A stretch of DNA of 64,000 nt from Pleurostoma richardsiae (Eukaryota > Ascomycota > Sordariomycetes > Calosphaeriales > Pleurostomataceae), in assembly GCA_030052745.1 (NCBI GenBank), contig JANBVO010000004.1, positions 1,054,001-1,118,000 of the forward strand. Direction: 5' to 3'. Each line of letters opens with the position of its first letter. Within the stretch, counting starts at the first letter, position 1. The position numbers and the translations under genes are program-made. The notes beneath the pieces were generated by a model. The model was not told the origin of the DNA. It worked only from the letters and a program-made list of their open reading frames with translations, and did no database searches. Positions 50,266 through 62,888 of the stretch are shown one piece after another.

Positions 50266-53200
50266 ATGGCGATGCGCCCCGGTCCACGCCCCCCGGCGGG
50301 TTCTGCGGCATGGATCGCGGAGGAGAGGTCCACGGCACTGCAGGTCGTGGCATCTGAGGTCGACGAGTTCAGCTTCTCCGCGAGGAACGAGGTGGAATGG
50401 CTCAATGAGCACATGGCAGAGATCTTCTCGGAGAACCAGATGTGCGTGACGCCTGTGGAATTGATGCGTGTTGCTCGACTGACTCTGTGGCCCCCGGACA
50501 GCAATGTGCGCGAGATATTCAAGACGCCCGGGAAGCTTCGGGGCAAGACCCCTCGGACAGTACGAAAGGCACCACTTGAAGCGCGGGCTGTGAGTATAGC
50601 GAAGATGGATTGGGACAGTTGACTGAGCTAATATCATGGCAGCCATTGTCGGATATCTTTTCCGCGACACCCAAGGGAGCACCCAGTCCATTCGCCAGGT
50701 CGCCGCAGAAACCAGCTCACACACCGAGGCTCAAGATCGCCGAGGATAAGTCCGCAAGTTCTGCGAAGCCCCGGACGTCGCCAGCAAAAGTACCCCACGC
50801 AGAGCGTATTCCCCTCAACGATTCTGGTTACCATGGGAGCCAAGATGTCATGGACTTTGATAAAACAGTGGAAGACGGGGGTGCGACACAACTCGCTAAG
50901 CCCGAGCTGCTGTCTCATCACGAGGAGCCAGCTGGTACCGTCCCAGCTCAACGAGAAGCTGAGCCCACGAGCCCCACCCAACAGTCCGAGGAGGGATCGT
51001 TCCAATCCGCCAAGGAAGAACAGACAAAGACCGCAAAGATTATCTCACCACCGTCACCAGCTGAACAATCACAAGTAGCGGAAGACCCTGCCCCTTCACC
51101 ATCTCCCATTCGTCACACGCAGCCGCCTTCAGTCCGGAAGTCTCCAGCGAAGCTATCGCCTCAGAAGTCATCGCCAGTGAAGCAGGCTCCGTATCCGCAA
51201 CAGCCGACTGAAGCTCCCGATTCGACAATGGATATCGACAATGCGGTTGACCTCCAGCCGGATGAATCGAGGTCAACTTCAGATGGATCGAGCCCTATTC
51301 GGCCCATCGTTAGGAAGAGCAGTCTGAACTTTGCGTCACTTCCGGCACGACAGCCACTAACCTCGAATAAGAGCCTTGGAGCGCGGCTGTCTCGGACGAG
51401 CCACCTCGAGCAGACAAGGATGAGCTATTATAACCGGGCTACCGGAGGGAAGAGCTTAGGTAATACTCACCATGAGGACTCGGAGGAGGAGAATGACGAG
51501 ATGGACCTCGATGATGAGGCTCCCGCACAGACTGGAGGCCGGATGGAGAAGGCCATTTCCGCCCATAACAAGACTTACACGCAAAGACTACAGGACCAGA
51601 TCAGCATGCTTGGTAAATCCAATGCGAACGGTCCGAGACCCTCCAAGTCAATCCCGCATCTAGGGATAGCACAGCAGAACTCCCACGGCGGAACAACGCA
51701 GCAACCCCAACCGACCCAGCCGCCAGCTCCTGCAGACCCCTCGGCGTCACCTAAGAAGCCGCCGACAGCGGTGACTCCTGGTGCTTTCCCTGAGGATGAC
51801 GAGGACGACTGGATCGCACCACCAACTACCGTCAGCAAGCCCCCGATAGCCGCGGATGTACGTCCTCCAATGGCGAAGAGTTATTCAGCAGACGTAATGG
51901 AGGAGGTGATTGGCAAAGACACCATCAGCGGTGCCGATTTTGTGCTGCCTAAGCAGCGGCAGCAAGGAAGCAGGCCGCAGTCTCCTCAGCGCCCTCCTGC
52001 AGTTCCCGAGAGGACGACGTCCGTTCCGAAGCATGGCAAATCGGCCTCGGTTCCGTCATTCTCGCACTTTGAACCAGAAATGGGCGGGCACGAGAATGCT
52101 AGCCCTCTGAAGGGCATCTCTGTGTCGAACCCCGCGTTAGCTTCGGTGCCCGAGAACGAAAGGCCTGGCACGCCGGGCAGTCCCAAGTCGCCATCAAGGA
52201 GTATGCGAGAAAGCCCTCTGAAGCATGTCAAGAACAAGCTGTCTTCGATCCTGAAGAGCTCCAAGGGCCTCTTAGCAAGCAGCGCGGCTCTGAGCGCTGA
52301 GGGGAAGTCATCTCTATTGTCACCTTCGAAGCTGCATCTTCACGCTGGGCTCTCAACAGAGTCATTGGACCAAGGTAGCAGGTACGCCGAGCCACTCTAC
52401 CCAGACTTGACGCAGCATGCCACTGCCACACACCCTGTGGCCGAAAACCCCAGTCCGGCACGACCACGTAGGACACGAGCTTCTGCCGAGAGAGAAAAGC
52501 GGGAGCAGAAGCAGAAAGACAAAGAGGCGAAGGAAGCGCAGCGCTTGGCGGAACAGATGGACAAGCTCGAGAAGGCGCGTGAGAAAGAGCGAGAAAAGGC
52601 TCGGGTGTTCAGCAAGGAACAGGAGAAGATCGCGGCAATGGAGAAACAACTGGCAGCGCAGAGAGAACAGGAAAAGCCACTTCCTGCTCCACCAAAGGAA
52701 ACCCCCAAACCAACCAGGACGAGCCCGCGCAAGGCTAAGGCCCAAGCGGAAGGCGAGGGTAGGGCTGTCGCGGCTGCGCCCGAGAGCCAACCTGTCGACC
52801 ACGACATCGAAATGGCAGACGCCCCCACGAGCATGCCACCACCAAGTGCCCCAAGATCCGCAGCCGGCCCGGCGGGTTCGAAAGGCAGGGAGGTAAGGCG
52901 GCCTATTAAACCGGTACGGGAGCCTGCAAGTAAAGCCAAGCAGCTGCCTACTGTCATCCGTGTGAATACTTCTTCTCAGCAACCCCAGTTCCATCCATCG
53001 AATAGTGTCCTGGCCGCCACGCTACACGATACCCTTGGTGGGCCTCAACATCAGCTCAAGAGCAAGGCCAGTCAGCAATCTCTGCACGCAAAACCATCTC
53101 TGCAGAGCCTGAAGAGTTCTGTCTCATCGTCTGGCCGCCCCAAGGCTCTTGAGCTTGCCGCCAAGCGGAAAGAGCAGGAGGAGCGCGATGCCCAGCGAAG

Positions 53201-54491
53201 ACGCGATGCCAAGGCTGAAATGGAGCGTAAGAGAGCCGCAATTCAAGAAGAGGAAAGAAGACAGGAACAGCAGCGACGCTTAGAGGCTGAGAAGCAAAGG
53301 GAGAAGGAGAGAGAGCAGGCTGTGCTTCAGGCCGAGGCTAAGAAGAATGCTCAGAGACAGGCAGCTATCGAGAAGGCGAAACAGACAAGGGCTCCACCAC
53401 CAGCCGTCCGGCAACAGCCCAATGGCCCTCCCGAGTACAATACGGCGCAGGAGAAGGGCCCATCCGCGCCTTACTCACGGAACGACCAAGGGCCGCCTCG
53501 GCCCCCCTCACGCATGAACTCGGCTTTGCCTCGCCCTCAAGAGGAGCCTGGGCGACCCGTCAATGCAGTCCTATCCAATGCGGCCAAATCGACCTCCAAG
53601 CGACCACTACAGCAGGACGGCAATGAGGAAGGTAGTTCACGGCCGGCGGTGGCTCGCAGTGGACCCTCATATCAGAAGGAGGTCAAGCGGATGCGCATGA
53701 CTGATGAGCTCGACCAAGACATGGGTGAAGCGGAGACTCAGCCCAGCCAGTCCAACATCAAGGGACCACCAGTTCGACCGTCGGGTGGCTTTAAGAAAGT
53801 GAGTAGTAGATATCGTCCCTCATTTGTGAAAAAGTTGGTCACTAATCGTTTGTAGGACATGCCGACTAAGTCACTCTTTGCTGGTGGTTATACCAATGCG
53901 ACTCAGGGTGCTACCCGTGACCTCTTCAAGGCCACCGTCACATCCCAGCATAACACTCAGGTCAAGGTTGCTCATCCTTTGGACATGGCCCAGGTCTCCA
54001 AGGCGGCAATTCCGTTTGCCCCCAACCCCAATGCCGCTGGACCGTCATCCCACAAGACGCCAGCACGACCAGCCGGCATGGCGGGTGCCAAGTCGGCGGC
54101 GAAGTCTGCGGCGCGATCGTCCCCGCGCTTCGCCAACGGCGACGCCATCGAGCTCCCGGAGATCCAGACGGACGACGAGGATGATGATGACGATAACAGG
54201 CACATGGCCGCGGCGGCGTGGGCGGACTCGCCGGACCTGCGCCGGGCACTGTCGCGGCAGGAGACGATGGACCCGCAGCAGATCTTCGGCCCGCCGGCGC
54301 CGCTCAACATGGAGGAGGTCTTCAGCAAAAGCAAGGACCGCTGGCACAAGTTCCGGGCGCGGACGAGCAGCGCCAACTGGAGCGGGGCGGACCGGCTCAC
54401 GGAGGAGGACATCCGCAAGGACCTCGCGGCGCGGGAGAAGATGAGGCGCGAGGGCGGGTGGTCGTACGAGCTCAGCAAAGAGATGATTTGA
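50266..54491 (+). CDS. sli15: Inner centromere protein INCENP/Sli15
   Basis: Exons 50266-50589, 50643-53798 and 53856-54491; introns 50590-50642 and 53799-53855; 1371 aa. The N-terminal about 110 residues (ARNEVEWLNEHMAEIFSEN, FKTPGKLRGKTPRT) form the CEN-type region that binds Survivin/Borealin homologues. The middle is long, disordered and Ser/Pro-rich, with SPxK/TPxK sites. Two Lys/Glu/Arg-rich helical stretches (about 620-700 and 860-930) resemble the INCENP single alpha-helix. The C-terminal IN-box has WADSPDLRRALSRQ, the FGPPAPLNMEEVF segment and TSSANWSGADRLT, which bind and activate Aurora kinase Ipl1. The protein is the scaffold of the chromosomal passenger complex in mitosis. The IN-box makes the call secure. 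Confidence 0.93.
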
Positions 54492-56567
54492 GGATTTTTC
54501 CGATCTTGGGGTTTTGGTTTGATGAGGAAATTCCGTCCGAGAGGAGATGGACGGACGGCTTGGCCATAGGAAAGCATTTGGTTATTGTCGCTTAAGGTCA
54601 CTAACGGGGAGGATTGTTGGTCTCTAACGACCAAGTTTGTAAACACTTGCCTTCTAGTGTTTCCGGCGGCGTTTTACGGGACCTGTTTGGGGGGGCCGGG
54701 CTCTTATGGATTAGGTTACTTGTTATACATGTCATCGCTGCGGTCCTAAAATATACAGACGGCCTGCGCGGTCTGTGTTGTTCTCCCCAAAGAGCCAGGA
54801 AAGTGGGTGAACGAATATATCATGGGTTCTAATGGCGCTCTTCACTATGAATAGTATTCGTGGTGGTGCCTTGAACGGCCGTCAGCTGGTCGGTCAGCTT
54901 GCCATGTCATCATCACATGCACTCTGACGTCCCTGTCTCAGGCGGCGGAGTCCCACCAGCCAGCCGGCACGAACGAACCACGGCGGAAAGCCGCTGACGA
55001 CGGTGCTGCAGGCGAGGCGGAGATTTAGACTGTGACCCCCGACCTTCGGGGGCTGTGTGGTCGCCGTGGCCGGAAGAGAATTGTTTGGTCTTTCGTGGGG
55101 TGCTGCTGTGCAGGACCGGTGGCAACATGGCGATCCAGCGTGACTGTGGTAGAGTGACGGGAGACAACGGCGTGGGGGAGGCCGCTCTTTGTTATACTAT
55201 TGTAAAAATACTTCTTGTTGTACTGCCTTGTTGTCTTGTTTGCTCTTCTCGCTCGGTATCTCAAGGACTCCCTGCCAACCCTTGCTACCTTGCCTAGGTA
55301 GTTAGTTGCCTAGGTAGGGAGATACCTAGTAAGTGGGGTTTCGGGTCTCATCTCGAAAACCCTTGGAAAGTAAATAAATTGGGAGAAAGAAACATCTGCG
55401 ACTGCCCCGCGCTCTGACGGGTTGAGGGAGAGCCAACCACGCGGAATCTTCCCTGCTGACCGGGTAAATTCGAGTCTCCTTCTCTGCCTTTGGACAGCTG
55501 GTTCATTGAGGGATTTGTCTTGTCTAAGGTACCTAGGTGAGGTCAGTATCTGCAGACAGAGACGTTGCTCAAAGTCGGCGGGAGCATACTGCAGCAGTAT
55601 CTCGCCCTCGCCGCCCACGCTTTTTACGTCATTTGGAGGGCACCTGCTATTGAGTTAAGTACCTAAGGTACTAACTACTGTGTATCGTTAAGGCAAGTAA
55701 TCCATTCAGTCGACTTTGTTGCCCGGGCAAGCAGCTTACTGGCGGGCCTCTGCCAATCAGCGTAGGTTTTTCGGGCGGACAGCCAGGTACCTCCGTACCT
55801 CCGTACCACTCTCCCTCTCACCAGACAGTCGAGAAACGACCGTCTTCAACCTCACGTCGGCGTACAGACGGCAGAGTCACGGTCCATTTCCCTCGCCGAG
55901 CCCCAAGCTTGCACTACCCAGTGCTTCCTTCTCTTCTTCACGACCGCATCCTCCGTTCCCGTCTCGAAGCCTCTATCTTCAAGCTTGGACTACGGCGCAG
56001 TGCTCCGCCTTCTTTCTACCCGAGTCGGCATTTCAGTCGCAGGTCACCGCTTCGTCAAGTCCACGCAGCAGCTCGTCTGGTCTCCTCCAGGCTGCCTCTG
56101 CGAAGCAACCGCGGCCTCCCGCTCGCTACTGGTCCACTCATTCCTGCAGCGCATCCTCGTGCGTCTTCTTCAGTCCTGTAGGTCACCATCCTAACTCTTC
56201 CTGTTGCAGTTCCGCCCTTGGTTTCCTGTACTCTCAGACAAGCGTTGCGCTGACACCATAAGCTACTCTAGCAGGTTCGGCACGACCACACATTCTTCGA
56301 ACTTGTCGACGAGCGTTTTCGAGTGTCTTCCACTCCTTTTGGAGGGGCCGGCTTCTTACTATTTCTTTGCGCGACCAGGACATCTCTGTGCCGCTAGCTG
56401 TTGACGGGAGGTTGCCGTTTTGGGAGGCTTCTCGAAAGAGCCTCATTTCTCTGCTTCGCCGTTAGTAGAAGGACAACCCTACCAGATGAGGTGGAAGGCA
56501 GGCCAAGATTTCACCCTGCGGATCATCAGCTGAGCTTCGTGAACATCTTCACGAAAGATCCGCCAAA
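54492..56567. other. Intergenic, 2.1 kb, upstream of the J-domain gene
   Basis: Rich in the dispersed TACCTAGGTA motif (55286-55329, 55526-55540, 55657-55672, 55785-55807), then a pyrimidine-rich leader from about 55800 with a 15-codon upstream ORF at 56486-56533. ORFs on both strands are without domains. Confidence 0.6.
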
Positions 56568-59548
56568 ATGGTCAAGCCCGACTTCAGTAGAGACTACTAC
56601 GCAGACCTCGAGCTGCCCACCACCGCTGATGCCGATGCTGTAAAGAAGCAGTTTCGAAAGCTGGGTAGGAAAACCACACTTCGGCTGCTGGAAAGGGCTC
56701 TTTGGTTAATTATGTCGCAGCACTCAAGTACCATCCAGATCGCAATCCCGGTCGCGAGTCTGAAGTCAACTCCAAGTTTCAGATAATACAGGCTGCCCAG
56801 GAGATTTTAACCAATGCCGAACAAAAAGCCAGATACGATGCTCATCGAGCACGTATGCGCTACACGGCGGGATCGGCTTCCGGGGTCGTAGGGAACCCAT
56901 GGCAGGATGTTTCTAGCCAGTTTCCTCCTCCGCCGAGACGATCGCAGCATATGCATCGCAAGCCGACAGGAGCGGAGCGGTATGCCAGCTTCGCGAAGGA
57001 CGTCCCGCCTACTTCTCCCAGGACGGCAAAGACCAACCCATCCTCATTCTATAAAGCCTGGACGGAAATGAAGCCCAAACCTCAAGCAAAGACGAGTCCA
57101 ACTGCAGACCCAAAGTCTCCTGGGAAAGACACGTCGGGTCGGAAGGCTCCGAGACCAGCTTCTACTCCACGGACAGCCTCGCAGAGGATGAGGGCCGAAG
57201 CGTCTTTTGCCCGGAAATCAGGGTTTGCGCCCAATTCTCCGATGGGCGATGAGCCACCTGTGACGAGCAAGAACTATGCTTCAACGAGAAGCCGCAGATA
57301 CTTCCCCACAGAGACGTCACCGAACCGTGACCGTCCTAGATCGTCGTCCGATGCAGAGTCAATGAACCTTGGGGCAGATGCGTTTCTGGATCCTCGACAA
57401 AGCACTCCGTACCAGACTCATGGTGGAGAGAAGCTCAATCCCTTCGATGGTGTTCCTCTAGGTCGCGCTAAGAGCGCCAGAGTCCCTCGTTGGGCATCTC
57501 CGGCAGATCAGGAAGATTTATCCTCTGCGGGACAACGCCAGAGGAGCGCCAGTGTACCTGATAACAGCCCACAGGAAGAGAAGTCGAACGCGCAGGCAGG
57601 ATCGGATTCTAGATCCAGAGAACGGCCCAGGCCGAACCAACACGGTGTTAACGGTGCTGGTCCATTCACCGTCCCGAACTCCTCATCCTCGTCTCTGGAG
57701 AGCGAACATGGTAAGACGAGCTTCAAGTCATCATCCTTTAGTGCACATTCACTGACCTGAGATGCAGCGAGCATGAATGATAGCCAGAGCACCAATACCA
57801 AGGATAAGCCTTCTGTGTATGCCTCACCAGATATTTTCAGTTCTTCCCCATATGCTCCCGCTGAGCGGCCCTTCCTGTCCAAACCGAGCGGCGCTTGGGC
57901 CGGTCATGGTTCTGCTGGCCGACGGCCAGCTGTCTCGGCTTTTCAGACTGGCTTTGCGCCCGGGCAGCCGAGTTTCGGTAGTCCAGTGCTTCGAAGCAGT
58001 CATTCGTTGCCACTCAATCTTTCTCCTGAGCTGTCTCAAGTCCTCGCTTGGCTGTCTTCTTCAAGCGGAGAACGGCGCCAAGGTTTAAACTCCTTTGAAA
58101 GCAAGCTACGCTCAGTTGTGGATGGCCTTGCAGACAAGCATTCACCCCTAAGCTCAGCTAAGGGTGCTGAAGCAAGCAGGGGCGGAACGGCAACTCGTCA
58201 GCAACAGTGGAAGAGAAGCAATACTTATACTGACTCGCCTCATCCCAACAGCTTCAGCTTCCCGCTCGACGATGACACGTTCACATCCAACAAACATCGC
58301 TTCTCGAGAAATAGTACCGATAACATCAACACTAGGTTTGTTGCTGAAGATTTCACTGACTCGAACTGGCAATTCCACGCTGGGGCTGGTACGAACGATG
58401 GATCAAGTCCAACAAAGCCACGCACCAAGTCCAGTAATAGCCGCCTTCGCCGATCCCCTGATAAGAACAGAATACCAAGGCAGCCATCCGTCATCGATCT
58501 TACTGAGGATGATGAGAGCTCTGACAGGGATAAGAAAGCCGGCGGGTTCAACGCGGAGGAGTGGAGTCAGAAAATAGGGCCGCAGATTTTCGAGCCGCAA
58601 CGACCTCAGAGAGCCTCCGCCTCACCCACTCGTTCGGGCCGCACGACTGCTAAGAAGGTACGCCCGGTCCGGGTGAACACAGGGTCCGAGGCATCTGGAG
58701 AACAGAAAGATGACAGCAGCGGGCTGGAGGAGGAGTCGAGAGCGGCCTCGGCAACGCCAGGGCTGGGCAGCACTGGGACACCTCAACCTGGAATAGGAAG
58801 GACCGAAAGCCCACTTGCAATGGACATTGATCCGCCATCAGATCAGGGCTCATCAAATGCTAAGGCAACGACTGCTCGGAATATTCCTGTAGAGCCGTCA
58901 CGGCCGGAGTGGCGAGCAGGAGACGTGAACGGTACCGCGTCTGAGACAGCGCCGGCAGCCGCTGGATCAGAAGCGGGAGCTGCGTCGAAGGGTCGTCCAT
59001 CCCCCACCACAGGCGGTTCGGAAGACAGCGAGGAGTTCAGGACCAGCTTCGCTGATTTCAGGAAGGTCGAGCCGTTCGCTCCGACGGGGCTTGGCTCGTT
59101 CGGGGATCTTAGGTCCAATCTCCCCTTTGAAAGCAAAGCCTCGGCGCGAGCTCCTATCAAGAGGGCGAAGCGCAGATCCCTCAAGCTCGAGCTTCCGGAA
59201 CCACCAAAGGCACCCAATCCTCCGGTGGCGCTCGCAGTGCCCGGTTTGAAGCCCGGTGAATCGGCTTGGCAGACCTACGTGAACAGCTTCCGACTGTACA
59301 TGCACGTGTGGCACAACTACAACACACGATTCGTCGAGCATTTCCAGGCACGGGAGGTGGAGCTTCAGCGGGTGAAGGCGGCGAACGACTTTGCGTGGCT
59401 CGACGCGCGGGACGACTCCGGCGTCAACGAGTACCTGACATGGTGCGAGCAGGACCGGTTCGTCCGCGAGAAGTGGGTGCTGGCTTGCGACGAGCATGAG
59501 AAGCGCGTTCGGGAGTTCTCTGCGTACAGAGACAGGATGATGAAATGA
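56568..59548 (+). CDS. J-domain (DnaJ/Hsp40) protein with long fungal-specific tail
   Basis: Exons 56568-56664, 56721-57710 and 57768-59548; introns 56665-56720 (GTAGGA..GCAG, phase 1) and 57711-57767 (phase 1); 955 aa. The N-terminal J domain (about residues 8-75) has RDYYADLELPTTADADAVKKQ, the HPD triad in KYHPDRNPG and EKARYDAHR-like AEQKARYDAHR, so it should stimulate an Hsp70 ATPase. There is no Gly/Phe region or zinc-finger domain, so it is a type III J protein. The middle is disordered and Ser/Pro/Arg-rich. The last about 100 residues form a conserved-looking helical module (WQTYVNSFRLYMHVWHNYN, RFVEHFQARE, FVREKWVLACDEHEKRV) known to me only from filamentous fungi. The cellular role is unknown. 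Confidence 0.85.
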
Positions 59549-60884
59549 TGTCCCTTGTCACCCCAAGGCACTCTGTCTGTCACGGAGTTGCCCTTCATAT
59601 CGTTATTCCTCGATTCATGCATATGTAGATGAGATACCCAGACCGGTCAACGGTCGATCTGCCTGTCCGCCTTTGCGGCAGGAGAATGCCGTCGCTGTCT
59701 TCTGCGAAAGAACTTCGAACCTGACAAGTCTGCAACGAATCACGGCATATCGCAGCACTTTCTGCGAATCATGGTCATATGGCGGTCTTTTCACGGTATG
59801 GCAGGATCTGCAGAGATGTTGTTCAGGTTTTATTCACGGGGTTGTTTATATCACAGAGGGTCCCAGCGGGCGTTTTCTGTGGTCTCTACTAAGCCCCCCA
59901 GAGCGCGCAAAGAAGGAAAGCGCATCATAGCGGCCACCAGGAAATGGGAACTGCTCATGGCGGATGTTGGAAGGGCCCGATAGATGGATGGTACATACAC
60001 GCTTGGGTTCGCTCTGTTGCTGCTGCTGGGACTGGATGGAGTTGGTGAGATGTTCTTGCTTACAGCTCGAGCGTCTTGATGGCGGGTTTAGATACTCCAT
60101 CTCTGGAAATGAAGAGCAGTCTCCAACAGGAGACGCGAGATGATACGTCCGTTCGGGAAGCATTCCTTGAGGCCAGTGAGTGTCTGTCTATTCGCCCGTT
60201 TATTCGTTGGATGTGCCCAGCCGGGCTCGGACTGGTGCTCCCGGCATGCAGTAGGCCTCAACGCAGGAGAAGGTCAAACGGAGGCGGTGATAAGCAGACA
60301 GACACTCTTCAGAGGTGATGATCGAGCAGGGGGGTTGTAATTCGGAAGTCTATGGCTCAAGGACAGTCACGAAGTCAGGAAACTCAGGTGAAACACAAAG
60401 CAAGAACCGCACAAACGCCGGAACGTCCACGAGGAAGCTTAACCGCGAGCGAGACAGCCCCCCCTTTCTTCAGATACTCTCCTCTGGAAGAAGCCCTTTT
60501 TCAGCTTGATCACTTTCCGCATCGGCTCGCCCGCGTGCCCGCAGTGACTTTGTCGTGTTCAGCCACCTTGGTGCCTACAAGATAGGCTTCTTATCTCTGC
60601 CATCTTAGCGACGCTCAATCTCTCGAAGTCGTCAGGGGTGTGGTCCAAAAGTAAACATACCCTCCTGATTACCTACAAACCAACCTACACCGACTGACCC
60701 CACCTCAGCTCACCTGGAAGCATCGACTGTCATCGGTGCTTCTCGACCTTCGGTCTTCAGCCTGAGGGTTAGAAGGGCTTCCCTGCTCTCTTCATCGATT
60801 TCTCTCTCTTTCCTCCCTCTCCCTCTCTCTTGCTCTTCAACGGATTGCCAGCAATTGCTTGATCTCATTGTCAGCTTGCCCATC
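59549..60884. other. Intergenic, 1.3 kb
   Basis: Between the J-domain and zinc-finger genes, both +. The last about 130 bases are pyrimidine-rich (TCTCTCTTTCCTCCCTCTCC at about 60803-60830), a likely promoter/leader. No gene seen. Confidence 0.6.
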
Positions 60885-61854
60885 ATGTACGAGTGCGACG
60901 GTTGCTACAAGACCTTCTACAGCGAGCACGCTCGCTACCAGCACATGCGCGACAAGGACCACTTCGTCTACGAGTGCTCCATCTGCGATAACACGTACAC
61001 CTCGGAGGAATCATGCGAGGACCACGAGGTCCGCGGTCACCTGTACTGCCGCGACTGTGATCGCCACTTCAGCAATTATAACAACATCAAGATGGTACGC
61101 TGCTCTTCTCTCTCTGTTCTGTTCTCGCTTGTCACCCCTTAGCATCCGCTCCCTGCAACCCATGCTCTCTCTTGCTGTCTCCATCTCTCCGTATCTGCCT
61201 TCCTTCGGGCTCCTTGCACGCCATGCGGAGAAGGGAAAGCAGACAGCTTCCTCTGACCTTGACCTTGATTCTCAGCACCTCAACTCCCGCGCCCACCGCG
61301 GCCAGACCATCGACTGCCCCTTCTGCGAGAAAGCCTACACCACGGCCACGGGCCTCGCGCACCACCTGGAGACGGGATCGTGCCTCCGGGCCCAGGGCCT
61401 CAGCCGCGACCAGATCTACTGCTTCGTGCGGTCCAAGGACCCCAACGGCGTAATCTCCAAGAAGCTCATCGGCTGGACCGGCTCGGACAGCTACGAGGCC
61501 ACCTCGCGCAGCTGGAACGGCGACGGCTACGAGTGCTACCTGTGCCACCGCGAGTTCAACTCGCTGCGCGGCCTGAACCAGCACCTCAGCTCGCCAGTCC
61601 GTGAGTTTTTTTCCTTCTCTCTTTCTCCTGTTCTTCCTCTCCCTCTCTCAGTCTTGACTGACGGAGACATGCCCGGCCCCGCAGACCAGCAGGCGTTGTA
61701 TCATTGCCCCAACCGCAGCTGTTACCAGGAGTTCAAAAGCCTTGCGGGCATCATCAACCACCTGGAGAGCGAGGCCTGCGGCTTCACCCGCTTCGAGACC
61801 GTCCAGCGCGGCATCCACAGCATTGTCAGCGGCGACCGCCTCATCGGCTTCTAA
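60885..61854 (+). CDS. C2H2 zinc-finger protein
   Basis: Exons 60885-61094, 61276-61600 and 61685-61854; introns 61095-61275 (181 nt, phase 0) and 61601-61684 (phase 1); 234 aa. Almost the whole protein is zinc fingers: YECDGCYKTFYSEHARYQHM.RDKDH, YECSICDNTYTSEESCEDHEVRGH, a short YCRDCDRHFSNYNNIKMHLNSRAH, DCPFCEKAYTTATGLAHHLETGSC, YECYLCHREFNSLRGLNQHL, and HCPNRSCYQEFKSLAGIINHLESEAC. Several end in Cys or have irregular spacing. It ends IHSIVSGDRLIGF. Similar short multi-finger proteins are common in filamentous fungi and uncharacterised. DNA or dsRNA binding is possible; I do not know a function. Both splices restore finger spacing. Confidence 0.85.
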
Positions 61855-62888
61855 ACGCCGGCCTGACGGCATGCGCTGTGCTTCAGAGTGTGCTTGTGTC
61901 GCACCTGCGCTGCCGTCGTCCCCCCTTCCCTTCTGTCTTTCCCGTCTCGTTTTAGGCAGGACTTGCGTTATTGTGCTAGAACCCCCAGCGGAAAAGGTCC
62001 TTCCAGAAAAGGGATTGTCGTCGCAACATTCTCGTCATTTCCAACCGCAAACTCTTGGGGTCGCTCGTTACCCAGGATGAGTGGAGACACATTTGACTTA
62101 CACGGAAGAGCAAGCGCCTGAGACGCTCACATTGCAATATTGACTTTCTTTAGGGGAGTTTATGGGTACCAGAGGGAAGGTCGAAAGGAACGGCTTGGAA
62201 GATAACAAAACTTGTCTTTTGACCATCGCAGATAGTGACTCTAGTCTGTTTCCGCCATTGTTTTGACAAGCACCATACCTATGCACGGTAACTCGAGACA
62301 TGAATTGAAGCCCCATCCGCTAGTCGGAGGACTGAAAGCTGTTGCTTCTCTCGCGTATCAGGCTAACGTCGTGTCCATGGCCGGTGGTCGGCAACTCTGG
62401 CGAGAGATGAAGTAAAATGTCCTCTACCGGACATCGAAATACTTTGCTTTCACCACATCTCCCGAAGAAGAGGTAGTTGGGGGTGGGACCTATCGTAGAT
62501 GGGATCTGATTCTGCTTGGACTCCTCGGGCTAACCGCCTTTAATGTAAGCTCTCGGGACGGAGTCCTTCTCAACCGCAAATATCTATCTCCAATGCCAAT
62601 GAGGGAGAGCGTTGATACCCCAAAGCGGCCGTGTGCGGGGTAAAATGACGATGTTGAGGGGGATAACCACCCGCGGTCCCTGACTTCGGGGGGTTTTCGG
62701 TCGAAATAGCCTGAAAAAGAGGCTCGCAATTGCTACGCGCGCTCGTTGCCTTGATCTGGCCTCCGAGGGACGGGGACTTTGGCGGTCCCTCTTATAAGGC
62801 GCCCGGGAACCACCATGATCTTCCCTGAGAGCCTCGTAGATTGTCCGTCAATTGACATTCCTGTTGTTACTTTCGCGGATCTGGGAGG
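61855..62888. other. Intergenic, 1.03 kb
   Basis: 3' region of the zinc-finger gene and upstream of the FAH-family gene. CTTATAAGG, a TATA-like box, lies at about 62791-62799, some 90 bp before the ATG at 62889. No gene seen. Confidence 0.55.
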
